A stretch of 64,000 nucleotides of DNA from Methylobacterium terricola (GTDB taxonomy: Bacteria; Pseudomonadota; Alphaproteobacteria; Rhizobiales; Beijerinckiaceae), in contig NZ_VDDA01000003.1 in assembly GCF_006151805.1 (NCBI RefSeq), positions 434,001-498,000 of the forward strand. Reading direction: 5' to 3'. A program made the translations under genes and the position numbers. Shown here piece after piece: positions 43,718-52,359 of the stretch. How positions within the stretch are numbered: position 1 is the first letter of the stretch; every line of letters begins with the position of its first letter. Under the pieces are notes generated by a model. It did not search any database, was not told the DNA's origin, and saw only the letters and a list, made by a program, of their open reading frames with translations.

Positions 43718-44134
43718 CTATGACAGTGCCACCAGGATCGCGCACGACATCAGGCTGCCAGCGACGAAGAACGGCGCGTTGAGGAGCGCGTAGGCGAAGG
43801 GCCGCGGGAAGAGCGGATTGATCGCGATGGTGACGGTCATCGGCACGAGATAGCCGACACCAACGAGCGCGCCCAGGGCGAGCGCGTCGCTGTAGGTCGT
43901 GATGCCGAGCGCGCGCAGGAGGGTCGCGGTAGTCGTGATGGTAATCGCACCGCACACAAACGGACCGGCAAGGAACAACGGTCCGGGCTTCTGCCGCGGC
44001 TGATCGGCGATGCCGAGCGCGGCGGCGTAGTGGTCGCTCACGAGCGCGGCGAACCAGATGCCGCCCAGGATGAAATGGGCGGCACTCGCGACCAGGACGG
44101 CGAGCCAGTTCACGTGAGAGAGGGCGTTGATCAT
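43718..44134 (-). CDS. DUF1761 membrane protein
   Basis: This 138-residue protein has four predicted transmembrane segments. It opens NALSHVNWLAVLVASAAHFILGG and has IWFAALVSDHY typical of DUF1761. Its function is unknown; it may be a stress-linked inner-membrane protein. It is the first gene of a two-gene unit with the WYL regulator. Confidence 0.82.
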   Translation of the reverse strand: MINALSHVNWLAVLVASAAHFILGGIWFAALVSDHYAAALGIADQPRQKPGPLFLAGPFVCGAITITTTATLLRALGITTYSDALALGALVGVGYLVPMTVTIAINPLFPRPFAYALLNAPFFVAGSLMSCAILVALS

Positions 44135-44697
44135 GAATCCTGCATCCTCGCTTCGGAATGTCGAGGACCCACCGGTAGGGGAGCGCTGCTACCACCGTGC
44201 TGTCAGCAGCAGCGGCACGTCGAGCGGGATTTCCACAGTGGTCGATCAAGGCGGCATTGGCCTTTATGGCATGACGCGAAAGACGGCGTTCTACCCCGAA
44301 CGGCCCTTCGAGCGGTCAAGCTGATTGGGATCATGACCGTGCCGGAGCTTCTATGCGCCCCTCGCAGGGGCCGGGCCGCCAAGGGTCGCACCCGCCAAGG
44401 GCTGGGCCAGGAGCGTCATGAGCACATAAGGCACCCCTCACGATGAGGGTCGGATTTTCTCGGACTTCGTGTTCCGTGCTGCCGAGTGCGCTCAAGCGCG
44501 AAATCGGCTCGGTTGGGCTCCGTCGATGGCTCGAACGGCTGCGAGCTCGAGCTCTGAGTGCCGGGATCGGTCTTCGCGGCCCGATGCGGCCCATTTGTGC
44601 CGCGGGCGCGCTTCCAAAAGCTCAAGCAGAGCTTACGAAATGCTAAGTCCTTCAAGGATCATGAAGTCGATCTAGCACCGGCTCTACTCGTCCTCCA
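44135..44697. other. 563-nt gap without a supported gene
   Basis: This is the stretch between the DUF1761 gene and the right tRNA-Arg copy. Several short frames exist on both strands, but none has a recognisable domain. Its mixed composition looks like decayed DNA at an insertion edge. I see no integrase remnant. Confidence 0.5.
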
Positions 44698-44791
44698 CCT
44701 TCGGAGGGCAACGCTCTATCTAGCTGAGCTACGGGTGCTAACCGCGAAGCTTCTGTGGCCCGGCTCAGGGCGGAGCGCAACAGGGAAAGGA
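44698..44791 (-). repeat. Direct repeat, right copy: tRNA-Arg 5'-half remnant plus upstream flank
   Basis: This copy matches 25595-25688 in the same orientation with 8 differences over 94 nt. It covers the tRNA's 5' half up to the anticodon loop and the flanking upstream DNA. The 3' half is missing, so it cannot be a functional tRNA. I read it as the displaced original 5' half left at the right end of a DNA insertion. The gap to the next gene (44792-45041) holds no gene. Confidence 0.75.
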
Positions 44792-45041
44792 AGCGGTCGT
44801 AAGCGGAGGGGGCACCGTGCGCACGCCATCGGGCGCCTGATTCACCAAGGCCCGACCCGCGTCGGGCCAGGCGCTCTCGCCGCGCCCGATCACCCGCACC
44901 CGCGCCGGCCCCCGGGGCGTCTGCGCCAAGGTCCGGGCGAGAACGGCGCCGGCCGAGAGGCCGACGGCGTCGTCGTGGACAGGACCATGGGGGTGCTGGC
45001 GCCGAACCGTGCCAGTGTCCCCAGGAAGCCGGCCGGGGCGG

Positions 45042-45287
45042 TCACGACCGCGTTTCGGCCCGGAGGCTGGCGATGAAGCGGCGGGCGATCTCGCGCACGG
45101 CCTCGTCGTCACGGTTCGGACCGCCGCCCGGGTCGCCGAGATGCGCGACGCTGTCGTCGAGGATGTCGGTCAGCTCCGGATGCCGCGCGGTGAGGAAGCG
45201 GAGGGTGGTGAAGAGCAGGTGCTCGGCGACGATCTCGCGCCGGCGGGCCTGGATCGTCGCGTCGGACGGGGTCTGGGACTCGGTCAT
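45042..45287 (-). CDS. Small hypothetical protein
   Basis: This 81-residue protein, MTESQTPSDATIQARRREIV..., is helix-rich with a central FTTLRFLTARHPELTDILDD. It has no signal peptide or membrane segment and no recognised domain. It is the first gene after the inserted block. The gap 45288-45558 shows nothing further. Confidence 0.55.
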   Translation of the reverse strand: MTESQTPSDATIQARRREIVAEHLLFTTLRFLTARHPELTDILDDSVAHLGDPGGGPNRDDEAVREIARRFIASLRAETRS

Positions 45288-45558
45288 GGCGGGGCAACAC
45301 GCGAGGGGGCCGGCGGTTCTCGGCCCGGGCGACGCGTACCCTGCCTGCGCGGCGCAAAGGTCCGCTCCCCGTGCTCCCCGCCTTGTGCCGGGCGCCGTGG
45401 CGCGCCCTGGGGCGGGTCGCAAACCCCTTTCTCGCGGACGGCGCGGCACGACCCCGAGGTTCAGGTCCTCGCGCGATTGCATCGCAATCGGCTGATGCTC
45501 TAGACAGCATCCGGAGCCGCGGCTTCGCACAGCAATAACCCAAGGGCAGGAAACAATC

Positions 45559-46884
45559 GTGGACGAGATCGAAACCAGGACGATCCGCAAGGTCATGTGG
45601 CGGCTGATGCCGTTCCTCGTCGTGTGCTACTTCGTGGCCTACCTCGACCGGGTCAATGTCGGCTTCGCCAAGCTGCAGATGAACGCGGCGCTCGGGCTGT
45701 CGGAAGCGGCCTACGGGTTCGGGGCCGGGCTGTTCTTCATCGCCTACTTCCTGCTCGAGGTGCCGTCGAACCTCGCCCTCGACAAGTTCGGCGCGCGGCT
45801 CTGGATCGCCCGCATCATGTTCAGCTGGGGCCTCATCTCCGGCCTGTTCGCCTTCATCCAGCCGATCTCGCGGGCGACCGGGATCTCGAACGAGTATGTG
45901 TTCTTCATCCTGCGCTTCCTGCTCGGCATCGCCGAGGCCGGCTTCTTCCCGGGCATCATCTTCTATCTCACGCTCTGGTTCCCGTCGGTCTACCGGGCCC
46001 GGGTCGTGGCGTTGTTCATGCTGGCGATCCCGTTCTCCTCGATCGTCGGCGCGCCGGTCTCGGGCGCCCTCCTGAACATCACCGGCGGCGGCCTCGACGG
46101 CTGGCAGTGGCTGTTCATCCTCGAGGCGCTGCCGTCGATCGTGATGGCCTTCGTGGTCGTGTTCTATCTCACCGACCGGCCGGTCCAGGCGAAGTGGCTG
46201 CGCGACGACGAGAAGTCGTGGCTTGAGGCGCGCCTCGAGGCCGAGCGCAAGCAGAAGGTCGCGGTCGAGCACCTGAGCATCGGCAAGGCTCTGTCCGACC
46301 CGCGGGTGCTGGCCTGCTCGTTCGTGTATTTCTGCCTCAACGCCGCGAGCTACGGCGTCGCGTTCTTCCTGCCGACCATCGTCAAGGGCTTCGGCGTCAG
46401 CAACTTCCAGACCGGCCTGCTCGCGGCGCTGCCGTTCGTGTTCGGGGCGATCGGGATGGTGCTGCTCGGCCGCAGCTCCGACCGCACCCTGAAGCGCCGG
46501 GAGCACGTCTGCTTCGCGATGGTCATCGCGGCGGTCGGCGTCGCCGGCGCGGGCCTGGTGTCGAGCCCGGTGCTGATCCTCGGCCTGCTCTGCCTGAGCC
46601 AGATCGGCGTCTCGGCGACCCCGCCGCTGCTGTGGCCGATCCCGAGCGCCTTCCTGACCGGCACCTCGGCCGCGGCCGGGATCGCGGCGATCAACTCGAT
46701 CGGCAACCTGTCGGGCTTTGCCGGCCCCTACGTCATGGGCTACCTCAAGGACGCAACCGGCACCTTCACCGCCGGCCTGCTGGTCCTCGGCGCCACCACG
46801 CTGGCGGGCGGCATCGTGGCGATGACCCTGAAGGTCAGCCGCGACCTGGAGCGCACGGCCACCAAGGCGGCCGCGGCGGAGTGA
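45559..46884 (+). CDS. MFS transporter, anion:cation symporter (ACS) family
   Basis: This 441-residue protein has twelve predicted helices and the ACS opening RLMPFLVVCYFVAYLDRVNVG, with the loop motif ALDKFGARLWIARI. It should import an organic anion (tartrate, phthalate, hexuronate and similar) with protons or Na+. GTG at 45559 is the start. No catabolic gene is directly beside it. Confidence 0.88.
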   Translation: MDEIETRTIRKVMWRLMPFLVVCYFVAYLDRVNVGFAKLQMNAALGLSEAAYGFGAGLFFIAYFLLEVPSNLALDKFGARLWIARIMFSWGLISGLFAFIQPISRATGISNEYVFFILRFLLGIAEAGFFPGIIFYLTLWFPSVYRARVVALFMLAIPFSSIVGAPVSGALLNITGGGLDGWQWLFILEALPSIVMAFVVVFYLTDRPVQAKWLRDDEKSWLEARLEAERKQKVAVEHLSIGKALSDPRVLACSFVYFCLNAASYGVAFFLPTIVKGFGVSNFQTGLLAALPFVFGAIGMVLLGRSSDRTLKRREHVCFAMVIAAVGVAGAGLVSSPVLILGLLCLSQIGVSATPPLLWPIPSAFLTGTSAAAGIAAINSIGNLSGFAGPYVMGYLKDATGTFTAGLLVLGATTLAGGIVAMTLKVSRDLERTATKAAAAE

Positions 46885-47053
46885 GCAAACCCCGCGCCGT
46901 CGAACGGGCGCGTTCGACGGCGCGGGACCGATCGCGAGGGCGGCCGGGGCGTCGGCCACCGCGGGCCCGCAGGGCGCGGACCGGCCGCAAGGGCGCGCCA
47001 CCGGCTCGGTATCTCGATGGGATCGCGGGCCGCCTCCGCGGGACGCGGTGCCG

Positions 47054-48007
47054 TCAGCCCGAGCCTGCGTCCCGGCCTGCCTCCTCCCGCATCGCCGCGA
47101 GCCCGAGGCGGACGTGATCGCGGAACAGCCGCACCCGGGCCGGCAGCTCGCGGCCGGCGAGGCTGACGGCGCGCAGCACGCCGCCGCGGCTCGCCCAGTC
47201 CGGCAGCACCGGCACCAGGGCGCCCTCCTTGAGCGCCCGCGCCGCCACCAGGCTCGGGATGTGGCCGATGCCGGCGCCGGCCCGGGTCAGGCGCAGCACC
47301 GTGGCGTAGTCGGTGGCGCGGAGCGCCGGGCGGGCGGTGATCTGGCCCTCGCGGCCCTCTCCGTCGGAGAGCCGCACCGGCGCGAATCCGAGGCGTTCGC
47401 GCGACAGGATCAGGTCGTGGTCGCCGAGGGCCTCGAGCGATGCCGGGGCGCCGCGCGCGGCGAGATAGGCCGGCGCGGCGTAGAGGCCGATCACGAGATT
47501 CGCCAGGACCGGCGCGCGATAGCCGCCATCCTGGCCCTCACCGCTGCCGAGGCGCAGCGCCAGGTCGATGCGGTTGGCGGCGAGGTCGAGCCGCGTGTCG
47601 GTGATGAGGAGGTCGATCGTGACCTGGGGGTGGCGGGCCCGGAAGGTCGCGACGAGGTCGGGCATCACCTCGATGCCGAAATCGATCGAGGTGGTGACCC
47701 GCAGGTGGCCGCGGGGCAGGGTGCGGGCGTCCCGCGCCGTCTCCAGCGCCCCGTCGAGGAGGGCGAGGCTCTCCTGCGCCTTGGCGTGGAAGGCCAGCCC
47801 CTCGACCGTCGGCGAGACCGCCCGCGGCGTGCGGGCGAGCAGGGTCACGCCGAGCTCCTGCTCCAGCCGCGAGACGCGGCGGCTGATGCTCCCCTTGGTT
47901 TCCCCGAGAATTTCCGCTGCCTGGGTCACGGTTCCGTGATCGACGACAGCACAAAAGGCCCTCACATCCGAGAGCGCACCCCGAAAGGTTTCCGAACCAG
48001 CAACCAT
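47054..48007 (-). CDS. LysR-family transcriptional regulator
   Basis: This 317-residue protein has a helix-turn-helix at about 12-70 (VRAFCAVVDHGTVTQAAEIL, SISRRVSRLEQELG) and an effector domain to about 300. ATG at 48007 is chosen because the DNA-binding domain follows directly. It is divergent from the YceI gene at 48132, so it probably regulates the YceI-b561-YceI operon. Confidence 0.88.
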   Translation of the reverse strand: MVAGSETFRGALSDVRAFCAVVDHGTVTQAAEILGETKGSISRRVSRLEQELGVTLLARTPRAVSPTVEGLAFHAKAQESLALLDGALETARDARTLPRGHLRVTTSIDFGIEVMPDLVATFRARHPQVTIDLLITDTRLDLAANRIDLALRLGSGEGQDGGYRAPVLANLVIGLYAAPAYLAARGAPASLEALGDHDLILSRERLGFAPVRLSDGEGREGQITARPALRATDYATVLRLTRAGAGIGHIPSLVAARALKEGALVPVLPDWASRGGVLRAVSLAGRELPARVRLFRDHVRLGLAAMREEAGRDAGSG

Positions 48008-48131
48008 GTGTCCCGGTTTAGCTGTCTTACGCTCACGACGGAACCGGCTTAATCCGATCTCCGCAAGCCGGGTGCGGTGCGGGAGACTTGTCCTCCAGGC
48101 CCGCCCGGCCCCGACGTTACGGAGTGTTCTC

Positions 48132-48749
48132 GTGAAGCTGTCCGTCCTCGCCCTCGGCCTCGCCGCCGGTCTCGCCTTCGCCGCCCCGGCGAGCGCCCAA
48201 GGCGCCGCGACCCGCGACCCCGCCCAGATCCCGGCCGGCACCTACGTGGTCGATCCCGGCCACACCCAGGCGATGTTCACGGTCAACCATTTCGGCTTCT
48301 CGCCCTATACCGGCATCTTCTCGGACGTCGCCGGCACCCTGGACCTGCAGCCGACCAAGCCCGCCGACAGCCGCCTGAAGATCACCATTCCGGTGAAGTC
48401 GCTCTACGCCCCGAGCCAGCACCTCGTCGACTCGCTGAAGAGCGACAAGTGGCTCGACGCCACCCAGTTCCCCGAGATGACCTTCACCTCGACGAAGGTC
48501 ACCCCCGAGGGCAAGGACAAGGCCAAGGTCGTCGGCGACCTGACCCTGCACGGCGTGACCAAGCCCGTGACCCTCGAGGTGACGCTGGTCGGCGCCGGCG
48601 CCAACCCGATGAACAAGAAGCAGACCGTCGGCTTCGAGGCCAAGGGCACGCTCAAGCGCTCGGATTTCGGCGTGAAGACCTTCGTGCCGGCGGTCAGCGA
48701 CGAGGTCCAGCTGACCCTGCACGGCGCCTTCGAGCGCAAGGACCAGTAG
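48132..48749 (+). CDS. YceI-family periplasmic lipocalin-like protein
   Basis: This 205-residue protein has a signal peptide (VKLSVLALGLAAGLAFAAPASA) and a YceI beta-barrel (YVVDPGHTQAMFTVNHFGFS, later LTLHGVTKPVTLEV). YceI proteins bind polyisoprenoid tails such as ubiquinone in the periplasm. GTG at 48132 has GGAG 7 nt upstream. It starts a three-gene operon with cytochrome b561 and a second YceI. Confidence 0.9.
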   Translation: MKLSVLALGLAAGLAFAAPASAQGAATRDPAQIPAGTYVVDPGHTQAMFTVNHFGFSPYTGIFSDVAGTLDLQPTKPADSRLKITIPVKSLYAPSQHLVDSLKSDKWLDATQFPEMTFTSTKVTPEGKDKAKVVGDLTLHGVTKPVTLEVTLVGAGANPMNKKQTVGFEAKGTLKRSDFGVKTFVPAVSDEVQLTLHGAFERKDQ

Positions 48750-48774
48750 GCCGAGAGCCGAAGGGTCGATCCTC

Positions 48775-49380
48775 ATGCGCACGGTCGCGACGCCCCGTCG
48801 CTACACCCTCGTCGCGATCGTGCTGCACTGGCTGATCGCCCTCGGAATCCTGGCCCTTCTGGCCCTGGGCCTCGCGATGACGCGGGGCTCCCTGCCGCCG
48901 ATGGACCGCTTCGCGTTCTATCAATGGCACAAGTCCATCGGCCTCACGGTGCTGGTGCTGATGGTCCTGCGTGTCGCCTGGCGGCTGTTCCACGCCCCCC
49001 CGCCGCTGCCGGACGCCATGCCGAAGGCCGAGAAACGGGCGGCGGCGGCGGCGCATCTCGCGCTCTACGGCCTGCTTCTCGCCATGCCGCTCGTCGGCTG
49101 GGCGATGGTGTCCGCCTCGCCCTACAACATCCCGACGGTGCTCTACGGGGTGATCCCGTGGCCGCACCTGCCGGTCCTGCCCGAATTGCCGAACAAGGCG
49201 GCGGTCGAGGGCGTGCTGAAGCTCGTCCACAGCTACGGCGCCTGGCTGCTGATCGCCCTGCTCCTCCTGCATGTCGGCGCGGCCCTGCGCCACCACCTCG
49301 CGCTGCGCGACGACACCCTGTGGCGGATGCTGCCCCTGGTGCCGCGCCCCGGCGCGAAACCCGAGGTCCCCTCGCGATGA
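48775..49380 (+). CDS. Cytochrome b561, di-haem membrane protein
   Basis: This 201-residue protein has four transmembrane helices and haem-ligand histidines in IVLHWLIALG, YQWHKSIGL, AHLALYG and LVHSYGAWLL/LLLHVGAALRHH. It should pass electrons between the periplasm and the quinone pool. It lies between two YceI genes and overlaps the second by ATGA, so tight coupling of quinone binding and electron transfer is likely. Confidence 0.9.
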   Translation: MRTVATPRRYTLVAIVLHWLIALGILALLALGLAMTRGSLPPMDRFAFYQWHKSIGLTVLVLMVLRVAWRLFHAPPPLPDAMPKAEKRAAAAAHLALYGLLLAMPLVGWAMVSASPYNIPTVLYGVIPWPHLPVLPELPNKAAVEGVLKLVHSYGAWLLIALLLLHVGAALRHHLALRDDTLWRMLPLVPRPGAKPEVPSR

Positions 49381-49946
49381 ACGCACTCCGCCTCGCCCTC
49401 GCCCTCGGCCTGCTCGCCATCGGGTCCGGGGCCGCTCATGCCGCCGACTGGACGGTGGATCCGGCCAAGAGCCGCATCGGCTTCTCCGGCACCCAGGTCG
49501 GCGCCCCGTTCAAGGGCCGCTTCACCCGCTACGACGCGCAGATCAGCTTCGATCCGGCGAAGCCGGAGGCCGGCAAGGCCGTGGTGCTGATCGATCTGAC
49601 CAGTGCCGAGACCGGCGACAAGCAGCGCGACGAGGCCCTGCCGCAGGCCGACTGGTTCAACGCCAGCAAGGACAAGCAGGCCCGCTTCGAGGCGACCCGC
49701 TTCGTGTCGAAGGGGGGCGACGCCTACGACGCAATCGGCACCCTGACGATCCGCGGGATGCGCAAGGACGTGACCCTGCCGTTCACGCTCAACCTCTCGG
49801 GCGGCACCGCCCACGCGGTCGGCCATCTCGACCTCGTGCGCACCGATTACGGCGTCGGCCAGGGGCCTTGGTCGAACGATTCGATGGTCGCCCTGAAGGT
49901 CGGGGTGGATATCGACCTGACGGCGAGCGCGAAGACGGGCGGGTGA
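49377..49946 (+). CDS. YceI-family periplasmic protein, second copy
   Basis: This 189-residue protein has a signal peptide (MNALRLALALGLLAIGSGAAHA) and a YceI barrel (WTVDPAKSRIGFSGTQVG, LTIRGMRKDVTLPF). It differs clearly in sequence from the first YceI, so it is not a recent duplicate. Its ATG overlaps the cytochrome b561 stop (ATGA). The 365-nt gap downstream holds two REP-like palindromes. Confidence 0.9.
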   Translation: MNALRLALALGLLAIGSGAAHAADWTVDPAKSRIGFSGTQVGAPFKGRFTRYDAQISFDPAKPEAGKAVVLIDLTSAETGDKQRDEALPQADWFNASKDKQARFEATRFVSKGGDAYDAIGTLTIRGMRKDVTLPFTLNLSGGTAHAVGHLDLVRTDYGVGQGPWSNDSMVALKVGVDIDLTASAKTGG

Positions 49947-50003
49947 GCGGCCGGTCGACGCGCCGACGCCCGTCGATCGATCCCCGCTTCCGCCATCCTC
50001 GTT

Positions 50004-50046
50004 GTCGTCCCGGGGCTCGCCGCAGGCGAGAGCCCGGGATCCATGA
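50004..50046. repeat. REP-like intergenic palindrome, copy 4
   Basis: GTCGTCCCGGGGCTCGCC and GGCGAGAGCCCGGGATC pair around a CAG-rich centre. It belongs to the same family as copies 1-3 and 5 and lies 58 nt after the second YceI gene. Confidence 0.65.
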
Positions 50047-50108
50047 CCGCTGACGGCCGAGACCTGAGCGGTCGGCGGTCCGCGTCATCCCGCATCCTGG
50101 GTGGTCAC

Positions 50109-50140
50109 GGATCCCGGGTTCCGCTGCGCGGCCCCGGGAC
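50109..50140. repeat. REP-like intergenic palindrome, copy 5
   Basis: Its central 29 nt (50111-50139) are identical to copy 1 at 220-248. The pair 50004/50109 forms a REP doublet of the kind seen in BIME-type clusters. No gene fills the rest of this gap (49947-50311). Confidence 0.7.
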
Positions 50141-50311
50141 GGCGCGGACGGCTCAAGGTCCCTCGGAGAGGCTGGAGGGCGTCGGGGACCGCCGGACCTC
50201 GACCCCCGGCCCATGCCGAACCGGCACCCGGGTCCTGTCCGGCTCCGGCTTGACCCCGGCCGCCCGGGGGCGGATCACCGCGCCCCGTCCCCGGCCTCAC
50301 GTGCGCAATCC

Positions 50312-51229
50312 ATGATCGTCCGTCCCCGTCCCGGCGCCCTCGCGATCCTGTTCGCGTTGCGCGGCTCGATCCTGCCGCAGATCGCCCCGCAGGTGATCGG
50401 GATCACGGCGGTCGCCTGCCTGGTGGTGGCGACGGAGCAGGGCTGGGGCCGCACGCTCCCGCTCCATGCCGGCATCGGGCCGTTCACCCTGATCGGCCTC
50501 GCCCTGTCGATCTTCCTCAGCTTCCGCAACAACGCCTGCTACGACCGCTGGTGGGAGGCCCGGAAGGTCTGGGGCGCCCTGATCGTCGAGGCGCGCGGCC
50601 TCGCCCGCCTGCTCGCGGCACTGTTGCCGGAGGAGGACGAGACTCGGCGCAAACGCTGCCTGAACCGGCTCGCGGGCTTCACCCACGCGCTCCATGCCCG
50701 CCTGCGCGGCACGGACGCGGCTGTCGCGGCCGCCGCCTTCCTGCCGGAGGCCGAGCGCGGGCGCCTCCCGGCCTGCGCCAGCCCCGCCGACGCGGCGCTC
50801 ACCGGCCTCGCGGTCGATCTCGGCGGTGCCGTGCGGGAGGGCCGCTTGAGCGACGTGTCGTTCGGGCTGATCGAGCAGAAGCTCGCCGGGCTCTCGGGGG
50901 TGCAGGCGGCTTGCGAGCGGATCCAGGGCACGCCGCTCCCCTTCGCCTACACGCTGCTCCTCTACCGCACCACCTGGCTCTATTGCCTGCTGCTGCCCTT
51001 CGGGCTCTCGGAATCGCTCGGCTGGGGCACGCCGGTGGCGACGGCGCTCGTCGCCTACACGTTCTTCGGCCTCGACGCGCTCGGCGACGAACTCGAGGAG
51101 CCGTTCGGCTCGGCCGCCAACGATTTGCCCCTCGACGCGCTGCTGCGCGTGGTCGACGGGGTGGTGCAGGACGCGCTCGGCGAGCCGGTGCCGCCGCCCC
51201 TCGATCCCGAGCGCTACTGGCTTCGCTGA
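50312..51229 (+). CDS. Bestrophin-family (YneE/UPF0187) ion channel
   Basis: This 305-residue protein shows the bestrophin pattern: ILFALRGSILPQIAPQV, the conserved LSFRNNACYDRWWEARKVWG after the first helices, and FGLDALGDELEEPFG near the end. Bacterial bestrophins form pentameric cation or anion channels in the inner membrane. The ATG at 50312 starts the domain. It is convergent with map. Confidence 0.88.
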   Translation: MIVRPRPGALAILFALRGSILPQIAPQVIGITAVACLVVATEQGWGRTLPLHAGIGPFTLIGLALSIFLSFRNNACYDRWWEARKVWGALIVEARGLARLLAALLPEEDETRRKRCLNRLAGFTHALHARLRGTDAAVAAAAFLPEAERGRLPACASPADAALTGLAVDLGGAVREGRLSDVSFGLIEQKLAGLSGVQAACERIQGTPLPFAYTLLLYRTTWLYCLLLPFGLSESLGWGTPVATALVAYTFFGLDALGDELEEPFGSAANDLPLDALLRVVDGVVQDALGEPVPPPLDPERYWLR

Positions 51230-51238
51230 GCCGAGGCC

Positions 51239-51994
51239 CTACTGGCTCGGCATGGTGAGGACGAGCGGCCCGTTGCGGGTCGCCACCACCGTGTGCTCGT
51301 ACTGCACCGTCAGCGCCCGGGGCCGGCTGTAGAGGGTCCATGGATCGTCGTCGGCGTTCTCGGCGAAATCGGCACCGAGCGACAGGAACGGCTCGACGGT
51401 GAAGACCAGCCCCTCGGCCATGATCCGGCGCTCGGAGGCGTCGGGCCAGGTCGCGATCTCGGTCGGCTCCTCGTGCAGCGAGGCGCCGACGCCGTGGCTC
51501 GCGAGGTTGCGCACCAGGGTGTAGCCGTTCTTGTGCGCGAAGGCCCCGACCGCCCGGCCGATGCCGGCAAGCGGCTTGCCGGCCCCGACCTGGCGCAGGC
51601 CGGTCCACATCGCCCGGCGCCCGTCCCGGCACAGCCGCTCGACCGCCCGGGTCACCGGCGGCACCGCGAAGGAGGCGCCGGTATCCGAGAACCAGCCGTC
51701 CTTCTCGGCCGAGACGTCGATGTTGACGAGGTCGCCCGCCGCGATCCGGCGGTTCCCCGGGATGCCGTGGGCGATCTCCTCGTTGACGCTGATGCAGGTC
51801 GCGCCGGGAAAGCCGTAGACCGTCTCGGGCGCCGAGCGGGCGCCCTCCCGCTCCAGGTGGTCCCGTCCGATCCGGTCGAGCTCCGCCGTGGTCATGCCGG
51901 GCTCGATCGCCTTGCCCATGATCTCCAGCGCGTCGGCGACGATGCGGCCGATCCGCCGCAGGCTCTCCAACTCGTCGTCGCTCGACACCGTCAT
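51239..51994 (-). CDS. map: Methionine aminopeptidase, type I
   Basis: This 251-residue protein has metal ligands D93 (NIDVSAEKDGWFSDTG), D104 and H167 (ASHGVGASLHEEP), followed by late Glu residues in FTVEPF and the terminal QYEHTVV. H76 (IAHGIP) is the substrate His. It removes N-terminal Met from nascent proteins. The family opening LRRIGRIVADALEIM is normal. Confidence 0.92.
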   Translation of the reverse strand: MTVSSDDELESLRRIGRIVADALEIMGKAIEPGMTTAELDRIGRDHLEREGARSAPETVYGFPGATCISVNEEIAHGIPGNRRIAAGDLVNIDVSAEKDGWFSDTGASFAVPPVTRAVERLCRDGRRAMWTGLRQVGAGKPLAGIGRAVGAFAHKNGYTLVRNLASHGVGASLHEEPTEIATWPDASERRIMAEGLVFTVEPFLSLGADFAENADDDPWTLYSRPRALTVQYEHTVVATRNGPLVLTMPSQ

Positions 51995-52359
51995 CTGGTC
52001 ATTCCTCGTGCGGGCGGGCCGCCGGCTCCCTCGTTCGCGCTTGTGCCATTCCGAAGGGGGGCGAGCAAAGCTCTTGAGGAGGGGGATTTCGTATGGTCTG
52101 CCCTACGGCAAGTAAAGCACATCGCCCCTCTCCCATGTGGGAGAGGGGGTGAGGGTGACACGCTTCAGTCCAAAACTGAGAGTTCCGTGCTGGTCGCAGG
52201 ACGGTCGAAGTTTCCTGTGGAACCGTAGCACCCTCGCGCGATCTTCGATCGCCCCTACCCCGCTCCCACTCCTTGCAGCGATACCGGGCAAGCCCGGCAT
52301 CGCCTGGAGAGGGGATCCCGCGCCTCGCATCGATTGGGGGTGATCGATCGAATACGGCG
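51995..52359. other. 365-nt gap with a 24-nt perfect palindrome
   Basis: CCCCTCTCCCA (52125-52135), TG, TGGGAGAGGGG (52138-52148) make a perfect stem. It is followed by GGTGAGGGTGAC, the style of a dispersed intergenic repeat in Rhizobiales. No gene is supported here. It lies between the 3' end of the aromatic cluster and the promoter side of map. Confidence 0.5.

Noticed and set aside
44443..44646. 67-codon frame before the right tRNA-Arg remnant, possibly an integrase scrap
   Set aside because: No integrase motif (R-H-R-Y) or other domain could be seen; composition looks random.
44698..44791. A second functional tRNA-Arg
   Set aside because: Only the 5' half matches; there is no T-arm or acceptor 3' strand, so it cannot fold as a tRNA.
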